Below are positions 44,097 to 52,128 of a DNA stretch of 64,000 nt, piece by piece (the first letter of the stretch is position 1; each line of letters begins with the position of its first letter). Position numbers and translations under genes: made by a program. The DNA lies in assembly GCA_943371535.1 (NCBI GenBank), contig CALRVE020000016.1, forward strand, positions 6,541-70,540, given 5' to 3'. The DNA is from UBA1930 sp943371535 (GTDB lineage Bacteria; Bacteroidota; Bacteroidia; Chitinophagales; Chitinophagaceae). The notes under the pieces are model-generated. The model was not told the DNA's origin and searched no databases. It saw only the letters and a program-made list of their open reading frames with translations.

Positions 44097-45503
44097 CTAA
44101 ATATCTATTGCTTCGCCATAAGCTGCAGCAACTGCTTCTTTCAATCCTTCACTCATAGTAGGGTGAGGGTGAACAGCATTTAAAATTTCATGAGCGGTAG
44201 TTTCTAATTTTCTAGCAACAACAGCCTCAGCAATCATTTCAGTTACGTTGTTACCAATCATGTGGCAACCTAAGAATTCACCATATTTTGCATCGAAAAT
44301 TACTTTTACAAAACCTTCTGTTGCACCAGCAGCACTTGCTTTACCACTTGCTACAAAAGGAAACTTACCTACTTTAATTTCATAACCAGCTTCTTTAGCA
44401 GCTTTTTCTGTATAACCTACACTACTAATTTCTGGAGTGCAATAAGTACAACCCGGAATATTGTTGTAGTCCATTGCTTCTGGTAAATGATGGTGTTTCT
44501 TTTCCATATAAGCCATATGTTCTGCAGCATTAATACCTTCTTTTGCAGCAACGTGAGCCAACGCTTGTCCTGGAGAACAATCTCCAATTGCATAAACACC
44601 AGCCATTGAAGTTTGCTGATATTTATCTACTATAATTCTGCCTTTATCGGCTTTAATTCCATTTTCTTCTAAACCAATATTTTCAATATTCGATACAACG
44701 CCAACAGCACTTAATACTACATCTGCTTCTAAAGTGATGGTTGTGCCATCTTGTTTTTTAACCAATGCTTTTACACCAGCACCTGTAGTATCTAAACTTT
44801 CTACAGAAGCATTGGTCATTATTTCAATGCCTTGTTTTTTGTATTGTTTTTCTAATTCTTTAGAAATGTCTTCATCTTCTACAGGTACAATTCTTGGCAT
44901 AAATTCAACAATGGTAACTTTTGTTCCCATGCTGTTGTACACATAAGCAAACTCAACACCTATTGCACCACTACCCACAATAATCATGCTTTTAGGCTGG
45001 GTTGGCATTACCATTGCTTCACGGTAACCCACTACTTTAACGCCATCTTGTTTTAGGTTTGGCAATTCACGGCTTCTTCCACCTGTTGCAATCACAATGT
45101 ATTTGGTTTCTACAATTTGTTTGGTTCCATCGGCAGCAGTAACTTCTACTTGTCCTTTGGCTTTTACTTTACCATAGCCCATAATCACATCAATCTTGTT
45201 CTTCTTCATTAAGAATTGAACACCTTTACTCATTTTATCAGCTACACCACGACTTCTTTTAATTACTGCACCAAAATCATGTGTTCCGGTTGCATTAATT
45301 CCATAATCGGCACTATGCTTTAAATATTCATACACTTGAGCACTTTTCAATAATGCTTTAGTTGGAATACAACCCCAGTTTAAACATACACCGCCTAAAC
45401 TTTCTTTTTCAATAACAGCTACTTTAAATCCTAATTGAGAAGCTCTGATAGCAGCAGGGTATCCACCTGGTCCACTACCAATTACAACTACATCGTATGC
45501 CAT
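44097..45503 (-). CDS. lpdA: Dihydrolipoyl dehydrogenase
   Basis: The E3 component of pyruvate, 2-oxoglutarate or branched-chain dehydrogenases reoxidises lipoamide with NAD+. The 468-residue flavoprotein has the FAD motif GSGPGG (9-14), the redox pair Cys40/Cys45 in GGVCLNWGCIPTK, and the NAD motif IIVGSGAIGVEFA. The ATG-like YAIGDCSPGQALAHVA FAD motif and the C-terminal HPHPTMSE active-site base region are also present. No E1 or E2 gene lies nearby, so the complex it serves is not visible. A heptad tract overlaps its stop codon, and another precedes the divergent glycosyltransferase gene. Confidence 0.95.
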   Translation of the reverse strand: MAYDVVVIGSGPGGYPAAIRASQLGFKVAVIEKESLGGVCLNWGCIPTKALLKSAQVYEYLKHSADYGINATGTHDFGAVIKRSRGVADKMSKGVQFLMKKNKIDVIMGYGKVKAKGQVEVTAADGTKQIVETKYIVIATGGRSRELPNLKQDGVKVVGYREAMVMPTQPKSMIIVGSGAIGVEFAYVYNSMGTKVTIVEFMPRIVPVEDEDISKELEKQYKKQGIEIMTNASVESLDTTGAGVKALVKKQDGTTITLEADVVLSAVGVVSNIENIGLEENGIKADKGRIIVDKYQQTSMAGVYAIGDCSPGQALAHVAAKEGINAAEHMAYMEKKHHHLPEAMDYNNIPGCTYCTPEISSVGYTEKAAKEAGYEIKVGKFPFVASGKASAAGATEGFVKVIFDAKYGEFLGCHMIGNNVTEMIAEAVVARKLETTAHEILNAVHPHPTMSEGLKEAVAAAYGEAIDI

Positions 45504-45573
45504 AGTATTTTATTATTTTAAGTTGGCTGCGAAAATACTTGCTAAAGCTGATATGGAAAAACTTGTTTTGTGT

Positions 45574-45622
45574 TAGAAATAGAAGGTAGAAGGCAGAAGG
45601 CGTAAGGTGTAAAGCGGAAGGG
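45574..45622. repeat. Heptad tract (AGAAGGT/AGAAGGC type) upstream of lpdA
   Basis: Seven consecutive units, TAGAAAT, AGAAGGT, AGAAGGC twice, GTAAGGT, GTAAAGC and GGAAGGG, keep the 7-bp phase. Their motif is the reverse complement of that at 45708-45791, so the two tracts form inverted flanks around the lpdA/glycosyltransferase divergent region. Confidence 0.75.
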
Positions 45623-45707
45623 AAATGATTGAAATAGATAGTATTAGATAAGATTTAAAAACTGAAGTGTACATAATCTCATATACACTTATTTGCTTAT
45701 GATCTAT

Positions 45708-45791
45708 AACTTACAACTCATTATTTCCTACACAATCACTAATACATTTACCCTTTTACCTTCTGCCTTACTCCACTTACCTTTGCCTACT
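45708..45791. repeat. Heptad tract ending exactly at the glycosyltransferase start codon
   Basis: Twelve phased 7-mers (AACTTAC, AACTCAT, then TACCTTC, TGCCTTA, CTCCACT, TACCTTT, GCCTACT) end one base before the ATG at 45792. The reading frame through the tract stays open to 45693, producing a spurious N-terminal extension. Confidence 0.75.
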
Positions 45792-46937
45792 ATGAATATT
45801 GGCTTCGAAGCAAAAAGAGCATTTACCAATGGCACAGGTTTAGGGCATTACAGCAGAACTTTAATTAGTTCTTTGGCTCAATATTTTCCTCAACATCAAT
45901 ACTTTTTATTTACGCCGAAGCAAACCAATTTATTTACCGAAATAAATAAGTACTCTAACGTTCAAATTGTACAACCTTCCCATTTTCCATCAAATTTATT
46001 TACGGCTGCATGGAGAAGCAGTTGGGTGAAAAGCGATTTAAAGAAAATGAATATTGATGTATTTCATGGATTAAGTCACGAAATTCCAGTAGGCATTCAG
46101 CATACCAATATTAAATCGGTGGTAACTATACACGATTTAATTTTTGAACGTAATCCTGAGCAATACAGTCCTATTGATGTAAAAATTTATCGCAAGAAGT
46201 TCAACTATGCATGTCAAAATGCAAATAAAATAATTGCCATTAGCCAGCAAACCAAAGACGATATTGTACAGTTTTATGGAATTGAAAAAAACAAAATTGA
46301 GATTTGTTACCAAAGTTGTAATCCAGCATTTGGTGTAAAAGTGAATGATGGAGAAAAAGAACGGATAAAAAAATATTATCAATTACCCAATCAATTTTTT
46401 TTATACGTAGGTTCAATAATTGAACGAAAAAATTTACTCACCATTTGTAAAGCTTTGAAAGCAGTTCAAGGCAAATTAAATATACCATTGGTGGTAATAG
46501 GAGCAGGAGGAAAGTATAAAGAACAAATCACCACTTATTTGAGTGAACATGGTTTAAGTAATGAGGTTTTGTTTTTATCAGATAAATTCAATAACGCCGA
46601 TTTTACTACAGCAAAAGATTTTCCTGCTATTTATCAACTAGCATTGTGCATGATTTATCCCTCAACATTTGAAGGTTTTGGCATACCAATTTTGGAAGCT
46701 TTGTGGAGCAATATTCCTGTTATAACCAGCAATGTTTCTTGTATGCCTGAAACAGGTGGAGATGCTGCTTTTTATGTAAATCCAACCAGTGAAGAAGAAC
46801 TTGCAAATGCAATGCTACAAGTTGCCCATAACGAGACTTTGAGAAATGAAATGATTGCCAAGGGTTGGCAACATGCACAATTATTTACACAACAACAATG
46901 TGCAGCATCTGTAATGCAGGTTTATCAACAATTATAA
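45792..46937 (+). CDS. GT4-family glycosyltransferase
   Basis: I choose the ATG at 45792 (MNIGFEAKRAFTNGTGLGHYSR) because it begins the first Rossmann strand; the open frame from 45693 crosses a heptad repeat. The 381-residue GT-B enzyme has the N-terminal GLGHYSRTLI glycine-rich donor loop, VVTIHDLIFERNPEQYS, an IGAGGKYKEQI strand and the C-terminal PSTFEGFGIPILEALWSNIPVITSN motif with the EX7E pair. Such enzymes transfer a sugar from a nucleotide donor to LPS, capsule or glycoprotein glycans. Two putative glycan-related acceptors cannot be identified here. The next gene starts 6 bp after its stop, so co-transcription is likely. Confidence 0.88.
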   Translation: MNIGFEAKRAFTNGTGLGHYSRTLISSLAQYFPQHQYFLFTPKQTNLFTEINKYSNVQIVQPSHFPSNLFTAAWRSSWVKSDLKKMNIDVFHGLSHEIPVGIQHTNIKSVVTIHDLIFERNPEQYSPIDVKIYRKKFNYACQNANKIIAISQQTKDDIVQFYGIEKNKIEICYQSCNPAFGVKVNDGEKERIKKYYQLPNQFFLYVGSIIERKNLLTICKALKAVQGKLNIPLVVIGAGGKYKEQITTYLSEHGLSNEVLFLSDKFNNADFTTAKDFPAIYQLALCMIYPSTFEGFGIPILEALWSNIPVITSNVSCMPETGGDAAFYVNPTSEEELANAMLQVAHNETLRNEMIAKGWQHAQLFTQQQCAASVMQVYQQL

Positions 46938-46943
46938 TTCATA

Positions 46944-47504
46944 ATGGAATTTAAAAACGATATTGAACATGCTTTACAAGCATTAGAAACAAATACTGCT
47001 ATACTGTTTGCTACAGAACATCACTGGGTTGTTGCAGTAGATGCAACTAGTAGTGTTGCAGTTGAACAATTGAAGAATATTGTTCCACTGAATGATCATG
47101 CTTGCAGCATTATTTGTGTAGCCGATGAAAGAGAACTCATGCAATATGTTGCCACACTAGATTTAGAAGTATTCAATTTTTTAGATGCACAAACACAGCC
47201 AACAGCCATTTTATTTGAACATATAATTGGACTAGCCGATGAAGCTGTACAACCCAATGGAACTGCATTTGTATGTATTGCACAAGATGCATTTACCAAA
47301 ACTTTATTGAAGCGTTTTCGAAAACCTTTGTTCGTAATTACACTGCCAAACAATCAACTGAATTACAACTCGGCTTTTAATAATATTGATGCTACTATTA
47401 AAAATTCAGTGGCTTATATAGCACACCATAAGCAACAAGAGGCAACTGTATTTACTCCATTGTCAAAGTATCAGCTAGTTGAAAATGAATATGTTAAGCT
47501 TTAG
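46944..47504 (+). CDS. Degenerate YrdC/Sua5-fold protein
   Basis: The 186-residue sequence aligns by pattern with threonylcarbamoyl-AMP synthases (TsaC/Sua5): MEFKNDIEHALQALETN at the start, a VDATSSVAVEQLK segment matching the xDAT-x5-AV motif, the central helix VFNFLDAQTQPTAILFEH, and LLKRFRKPLFVITLPNN near the C-terminus. The residues that define activity appear lost: TDTxxG is TEHHWV, the KxR loop is replaced by NIVPLNDHAC, and the STSAN motif is ITLPNN. It is therefore probably a non-catalytic paralogue or a substrate-switched relative. It follows the glycosyltransferase by 6 bp and precedes two tiny paralogous genes and cca. Function unknown. Confidence 0.65.
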   Translation: MEFKNDIEHALQALETNTAILFATEHHWVVAVDATSSVAVEQLKNIVPLNDHACSIICVADERELMQYVATLDLEVFNFLDAQTQPTAILFEHIIGLADEAVQPNGTAFVCIAQDAFTKTLLKRFRKPLFVITLPNNQLNYNSAFNNIDATIKNSVAYIAHHKQQEATVFTPLSKYQLVENEYVKL

Positions 47505-47668
47505 TAATGCTTCATTGTGAATAATCATGTGCCAAAGCTGTGTAAAAATCTTTTTTTCTGTTAATTGATTGATTGGTAGTAAGTTATTGAATTTAAAATG
47601 CATTTATTCATTGCATAACAAAATATTCACTTGCATTTCTCGTTTTTAAGTTTCAACTTAATGCTTCA

Positions 47669-47866
47669 ATGACAAAGGTTATACTCAATATTCCATCAGA
47701 AAAAGTCCATTCTTTTTTACAAGCAATGGTGCAATTGGGTATTCGTGATAACGCTGTTCAATCTAACTTCAAATCAACGCCTCGTAAATTCATTGCTCCT
47801 TTTCCATTGTCAAAATTTTTGTTATTCGATTGGGAGTTTTTTAGCAATGAATTAGAGTTTGAATAA
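47669..47866 (+). CDS. Tiny protein of a tandem paralogous pair (65 aa)
   Basis: This 65-residue protein resembles the next one. Both start with a strand and a helix of form xVxNIPxxKVxSFLxxMxQxG and end with FDWxFxxNxL. This copy reads VILNIPSEKVHSFLQAMVQLG and closes LFDWEFFSNELEFE; the middle is a low-complexity linker. No family is recognised. It has no signal peptide. A compact N-terminal strand-helix plus a short C-terminal motif could mediate protein binding. Confidence 0.7.
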   Translation: MTKVILNIPSEKVHSFLQAMVQLGIRDNAVQSNFKSTPRKFIAPFPLSKFLLFDWEFFSNELEFE

Positions 47867-47961
47867 ACTTTTTCCTCTAACAAAATATTAACTGTTGGTT
47901 TTGTGTCAACGTTGCTTTAGTAACATCTAATGGTAAATTATTCACCATTAAATTGTAAAAC

Positions 47962-48174
47962 ATGGCACAGTTCAGCGTAAATATTCCCAACCATAAAGTT
48001 CAATCGTTTTTAACAACAATGGCTCAAACTGGTTTTACTAAAACCATTCAGTCAATTCAATTAGCCAATTCATCGGCTCAGCAAATGCAATTGATTCCAA
48101 ATCAAAATCAACACAATCAACATCATCCGTATTTCGATTGGGATTTTTATACCAATGATATTTTAATTGATTAG
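47962..48174 (+). CDS. Tiny protein of a tandem paralogous pair (70 aa)
   Basis: This 70-residue paralogue of the preceding gene, 95 bp downstream on the same strand, shares FSVNIPNHKVQSFLTTMAQTG at the start and YFDWDFYTNDILID at the end. The centre (about 31-55) is Gln/Asn/His-rich. The pattern of conservation, with both ends kept and the middle changed, supports real genes under selection. It ends 35 bp before the cca start. Function unknown; it could be a small regulator or an adaptor. Confidence 0.7.
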   Translation: MAQFSVNIPNHKVQSFLTTMAQTGFTKTIQSIQLANSSAQQMQLIPNQNQHNQHHPYFDWDFYTNDILID

Positions 48175-48195
48175 AGGAGAAATTTTATCAGCCTA

Positions 48196-48203
48196 TATCT
48201 TTG
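48196..48203 (+). promoter_or_regulatory. Putative -7 box TATCTTTG for cca
   Basis: TATCTTTG ends 6 bp before the ATG at 48210, an exact TAnnTTTG match in the short gap after the tiny paralogue gene. Confidence 0.35.
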
Positions 48204-48209
48204 CGGCGT

Positions 48210-49649
48210 ATGGATATTAACTGCACAGCAGAAGAATTGGCAATTTTACAAAAAGTAGCAGCAGCAGCCGAACAGTTGCAAGTGCCTGCTTTTTTAATTG
48301 GCGGATTTGTAAGAGATAAAATTATTGGTCGAAATACAAAAGATGCAGATATTGTTTGCTTGGGCAATGGAATTGAACTGGCTCATCAAACTGCATCTTT
48401 TTTTGTGCCTAAACCTTATGTAGCTTTTTTTAAAAATTTCGGAACTGCTCAAATAAAAATTTCAAATTCTCCCAATACAAATGAGGCTTTTGAAATTGAA
48501 TTTGTGGGTGCCAGAAAAGAAAGTTATAATCGTGATAGTCGTAAACCTATTGTTGAAATGGGTACTTTAGAAGATGACCAAAATAGAAGAGATTTTACCA
48601 TCAATGCTCTAGCCATTAGTTTAAACAAAGAAAATTTTGGTCAACTTATTGATCCTTTCAATGGGTTACAAGATATTCAAAACCGTATTCTGCAAACTCC
48701 TTTAGAACCCGAACAAACGTTTAGTGATGATCCTCTTCGAATGATGAGAGCCATTCGTTTTGCCACACAACTCAATTTTACTATTGCTCCAAAAACTTTT
48801 GAAGCCATAGTAAAAATGGCCGATAGAATTAAAATAGTTTCTCAAGAACGTATTACAGATGAGCTGAATAAAATTATGCTTTCAACCAAACCATCCATTG
48901 GTTGGGATTTACTCAGCAAAAGTGGATTACTGCAAATTATTTTTCCGCAAATGATGGCATTGCATGGAGCTGAATATGTAGATGGAAAAGGGCATAAAGA
49001 TAATTTTTATCATACCCTGCAAGTACTGGATAATATTAGCGAAAACACCAACGATTTGTGGTTTCGCTGGGCAGCGGTTTTGCATGATATTGCTAAACCC
49101 AATACCAAACGTTTTGAAGAGGGTTTTGGCTGGACCTTTCATGGGCATGAAGTAGTGGGTGCAAGAATGGTTCCTAAAATTTTCACCAAACTAAAATTGC
49201 CTTTAAACGAAAAAATGCGATTAGTACAAAAGTTAGTTGCATTGCATTTACGCCCTATTTCATTAACCAAAGAAAACATTACCGATAGTGCCATAAGGCG
49301 ATTATTGTTTGAGGCAGGAGAAGATATTGATGCTTTAATGATGTTGTGTAATGCCGATATTACCAGCAAAAACAAACAAAAAGTACAGCGTTTTTTACAA
49401 AATTTTGAACTAGTAAAACAACGCATGAAAGCTGTTGAAGAAAAAGATCATTTACGTAATTGGCAACCACCTATAACAGGTGAATTAATTATGCAAACCT
49501 TTAATCTACAGCCTTCTAGAGAAGTGGGAGATATTAAAGACGCTATTCGAGAAGCCATTTTAGAGGGCGAAATAGAAAACAACTATGAAGCTGCTTATGC
49601 CTTTATGTTAGTAAAAGCCAAAGAACTCAATTTGCAACCTATTCAATAA
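48210..49649 (+). CDS. cca: CCA-adding tRNA nucleotidyltransferase with HD domain
   Basis: The enzyme builds or repairs the 3'-CCA of tRNAs. The 479-residue protein has the class II nucleotidyltransferase head LIGGFVRDKIIGRNTKDADIV (GG 31-32, RD 35-36, D45xD47), RRDFTINALA and DDPLRMMRAIRFATQL. It also has a C-terminal HD phosphohydrolase domain (AAVLHDIAKP). I take the ATG at 48210 rather than an upstream TTG at 48201. It lies 35 bp after the second tiny paralogue gene. The pRiA4b ORF-3-like gene follows 184 bp downstream. A near-consensus -7 box ends 6 bp upstream of the start. Confidence 0.93.
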   Translation: MDINCTAEELAILQKVAAAAEQLQVPAFLIGGFVRDKIIGRNTKDADIVCLGNGIELAHQTASFFVPKPYVAFFKNFGTAQIKISNSPNTNEAFEIEFVGARKESYNRDSRKPIVEMGTLEDDQNRRDFTINALAISLNKENFGQLIDPFNGLQDIQNRILQTPLEPEQTFSDDPLRMMRAIRFATQLNFTIAPKTFEAIVKMADRIKIVSQERITDELNKIMLSTKPSIGWDLLSKSGLLQIIFPQMMALHGAEYVDGKGHKDNFYHTLQVLDNISENTNDLWFRWAAVLHDIAKPNTKRFEEGFGWTFHGHEVVGARMVPKIFTKLKLPLNEKMRLVQKLVALHLRPISLTKENITDSAIRRLLFEAGEDIDALMMLCNADITSKNKQKVQRFLQNFELVKQRMKAVEEKDHLRNWQPPITGELIMQTFNLQPSREVGDIKDAIREAILEGEIENNYEAAYAFMLVKAKELNLQPIQ

Positions 49650-49799
49650 ACCTTATTTTCGTTTTGATTTTACATTTGTAGTGTAAACTGCACAATAGCA
49701 AATTAGATCTTGTGTAGACTGTACTGAGCGTATTTCGACTTAGCTCAATACCGAAGTATCGCACACTGCAACAGTAGAATAGAATTTGAGCAATCATTT

Positions 49800-49833
49800 C
49801 AAATTGAAAATTAGAAATCAGAAATAAACAATC
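49800..49833. repeat. Heptad-phased tract before the pRiA4b ORF-3-like gene
   Basis: CAAATTG, AAAATTA, GAAATCA, GAAATAA and ACAATCA run in 7-bp phase up to the start codon at 49834. Confidence 0.5.
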
Positions 49834-50406
49834 ATGGCTACTTTAAAGTTCAGAATATATTTAGAAGAGGATGATGCAGTATACAGAGATATTGCCATTA
49901 AGCATACACAAACTTTTCAAGATTTGCATTTTGCAATTTTAAAAGCTTACGAGTTTGATAATAAACATCAAGCAACATTTTTTCGCAGTAACGATAATTG
50001 GTTACGTGGCAGAGAAATTACTTTTGAAAAATACGATAAAGAGTATGCTGCACCTCCATTATACATGGTTGAAACACCTATTAGAAATGAAGTGCAAAAC
50101 ACCAATCAAAAATTTATTTATGTGTACGATTTTGCTAAAAACTGGGTGTTTTTGGTTGAATTGATTAATGTAAGTAAAGAAGAAAATCCAAAATTAGAAT
50201 ATCCAATTGTTACACGTAAAGAAGGCATTGGTCCACAACAATATGGTACCAAAAGTTTATTAGGCGATAAGTTCAATGATATTGAAGAAAAGTACGATTT
50301 AACTGAAGTAACTCCAGAGGGTTTTGGTAAAGAAGGTGATGATGAAGAAGCTGCTAGCGATGAAGATGATACCATTGAAGACAATAATAGTGATGAAGAA
50401 TTTTAA
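49834..50406 (+). CDS. Plasmid pRiA4b ORF-3-like protein
   Basis: This 190-residue protein has the PRiA4_ORF3-type domain (about 1-135): FRIYLEEDDAVYRDIAI, FQDLHFAILKAYEFDNKHQATFF and KFIYVYDFAKNWVFLVEL are the characteristic motifs. An acidic tail (about 160-190, DDEEAASDEDDTIEDNNSDEEF) follows. The family is named from a plasmid ORF and from IS1096 passenger genes, but copies in Bacteroidota chromosomes are usually stand-alone and of unknown function. No transposase or inverted repeats are present here. It is preceded by a heptad tract and followed by miaA in the same orientation after a 54-bp gap. Confidence 0.85.
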   Translation: MATLKFRIYLEEDDAVYRDIAIKHTQTFQDLHFAILKAYEFDNKHQATFFRSNDNWLRGREITFEKYDKEYAAPPLYMVETPIRNEVQNTNQKFIYVYDFAKNWVFLVELINVSKEENPKLEYPIVTRKEGIGPQQYGTKSLLGDKFNDIEEKYDLTEVTPEGFGKEGDDEEAASDEDDTIEDNNSDEEF

Positions 50407-50419
50407 TAAACCATTTTTA

Positions 50420-50461
50420 ATTTCAAATTAGCAATTTCAAATCAGTAATATTCAATTCTAG
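50420..50461. repeat. Heptad tract abutting the miaA GTG start
   Basis: ATTTCAA, ATTAGCA, ATTTCAA, ATCAGTA, ATATTCA and ATTCTAG follow each other in 7-bp phase, and the last unit runs into the GTG start codon. Confidence 0.6.
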
Positions 50462-51363
50462 TGAATGAAAAAACTGTTGTAATTATTTGCGGACCAACAG
50501 CAGTTGGTAAAACAGCATTGGCTATTCAATTAGCCACCCATTTTAATACAGAAATTATCTCGGCCGATTCAAGGCAATGTTTTAAAGAACTTAATATTGG
50601 TGTGGCTAAACCCTCAGCAACAGAGTTACGTCAGGTACAACATTATTTCATCAACTCACATTCCATTCATAATGATGTAAATGCTGTAACCTTTGAACAG
50701 TATGCATTAGAAGCAGCAGCAACAATTTTCAAAAAAAGCAATATTGCCATCATGGTGGGTGGCACTGGTTTATACATTAAAGCTTTTTGTGAGGGGCTTG
50801 ATAATATTCCAACTATTCCTGAAGAAGTTCGTACTTCCATTTCAAAGCAATATCAAAATTTAGGGTTGACTTGGTTACAAGAACAAGTACAAACAAAAGA
50901 CCCACAATTTTGGAAAACAGCCGAACAACAAAACCCACAACGTTTACTCAGAGCATTAGAAGTTTGGGAAGCAACAGGGCATTCTATTACAAGTTTTAGA
51001 ACAGGATCAAAAAATGAGCGACCATTCAATAGTATAAAAATTGGATTGGAATTGCCTAGGGAAGTTTTGTACCAAAGAATTAATACAAGAGTAGATGTAA
51101 TGATGCAAGATGGGCTTTTACAAGAAGTGGAAAATTTAATTCCTTTTCAACAGCTCAATGCCTTGCAAACAGTGGGCTACAAAGAATTTTTTGCTTATTT
51201 CAATCATCAAACCACTAAAGAGCAAGCAATAGAAGAATTAAAAAAAAATACTCGACATTATGCCAAACGCCAAATGACTTGGTTTAAAAAAGATGCATCT
51301 GTAGAATGGTTTTCGCCCAAACAATACAATGAAATCATTAGTTTTTTACAAATAAAGTATTGA
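50461..51363 (+). CDS. miaA: tRNA dimethylallyltransferase MiaA
   Basis: MiaA prenylates A37 of tRNAs that read UNN codons. The 300-residue protein has the P-loop GPTAVGKT (11-18), the DSRQCF motif, the substrate-interacting segment IMVGGTGLYIKAFCEGLD, and RLLRALEVWEATG followed by the C-terminal KKNTRHYAKRQMTWFKKD. It begins with GTG, directly after a heptad repeat tract; no better upstream start exists. The following gene starts 3 bp after its stop. Confidence 0.93.
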   Translation: MNEKTVVIICGPTAVGKTALAIQLATHFNTEIISADSRQCFKELNIGVAKPSATELRQVQHYFINSHSIHNDVNAVTFEQYALEAAATIFKKSNIAIMVGGTGLYIKAFCEGLDNIPTIPEEVRTSISKQYQNLGLTWLQEQVQTKDPQFWKTAEQQNPQRLLRALEVWEATGHSITSFRTGSKNERPFNSIKIGLELPREVLYQRINTRVDVMMQDGLLQEVENLIPFQQLNALQTVGYKEFFAYFNHQTTKEQAIEELKKNTRHYAKRQMTWFKKDASVEWFSPKQYNEIISFLQIKY

Positions 51364-51366
51364 TAC

Positions 51367-51975
51367 ATGAAGAATAAATGGATAAATATTTTACATATTA
51401 AATTCGTATTTATATTTTTTATTAATCAATGTGCTGCACAAGAAAAATATGATCCAGACTTAATGCGACCTAATAAAGACCCTAATTCAGGAGTTATTTA
51501 TGGATTTAATTATACCAAATTGGGGTTACTTGTTTGTTATCCTTGGGAGTTCGAAAGCAAACAAAAATTTGAAAAGTTAAGTAATACTAATAAGAATTAC
51601 AATCAAGATGAGCTAGTATTTGAATTACAAAAAAATGGGTCTTTATTGTATTGGTTTAAGAAAGACTATTTGATTAATCCAGTTGATACTTTCATATTAG
51701 CAGATGGCAATACCTCTGTTTCAAAAAAAAGGGTTAGAAGCGATAGTTTAAGTATAAAAAATATATATAGAGGCACTTGGAAATGGAATTTTAAGGATAG
51801 TAGCATCGCTATATATTTTGATAAAAACGACTTCAACATTCAGCCTATTATAGGAAAAATAATGTTTATGAGTAATTTAACTTTAAAAATATTAAGGCAA
51901 CCTAATATAAATGCTACAAAAAATAGAAAGTTTGGGAGTAAAGAATTTCAAAAAATGGAGTATTTTACCCATTAG
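51367..51975 (+). CDS. Secreted hypothetical protein (lipocalin-like length)
   Basis: This 202-residue protein starts 3 bp after the miaA stop and is probably co-transcribed. An N-terminal hydrophobic stretch (10-24, HIKFVFIFFINQCAAQ) looks like a signal peptide cleaved after CAA. The mature part begins EKYDPDLMRPNKDPNSG and contains strands such as GSLLYWFKKDYLI, RGTWKWNFKDSSIAIYF and KIMFMSNLTLKIL, so a small beta-barrel or lipocalin-like fold with a WKW motif is possible. No family recognised. Codon use is native. Confidence 0.7.
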   Translation: MKNKWINILHIKFVFIFFINQCAAQEKYDPDLMRPNKDPNSGVIYGFNYTKLGLLVCYPWEFESKQKFEKLSNTNKNYNQDELVFELQKNGSLLYWFKKDYLINPVDTFILADGNTSVSKKRVRSDSLSIKNIYRGTWKWNFKDSSIAIYFDKNDFNIQPIIGKIMFMSNLTLKILRQPNINATKNRKFGSKEFQKMEYFTH

Positions 51976-52083
51976 ATTTTTATTCTTATATCCTTCTATT
52001 GTTGTAAGATTCTTCTAATATCTTACGCACCATTCACACTTTCTGTTTTAATTAAAAAATTCCTTGATTTTCCTAATACAAAA

Positions 52084-52110
52084 AAGCGTTTCTAATAACT
52101 AGAAACGCTT
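52084..52110 (-). terminator. Terminator for the small basic protein gene
   Basis: The stem AAGCGTTTCTA / TAGAAACGCTT with a 5-nt loop is followed on the minus strand by TTTTTTG. Confidence 0.8.
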
Positions 52111-52128
52111 GCAAATAATTTGGTTGGT

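Noticed and set aside
45693..45791. N-terminal extension of the glycosyltransferase
   Set aside because: It is a translation of a heptad repeat tract; the conserved first strand begins at the ATG at 45792.
48201..48209. TTG start for cca
   Set aside because: The ATG at 48210 is three codons downstream and follows a -7 box; the extra Arg-Arg residues have no support.
49834..50406. IS1096-type mobile element
   Set aside because: Only the passenger-like domain is present; no transposase or terminal inverted repeats were found, and the flanks are ordinary genes.
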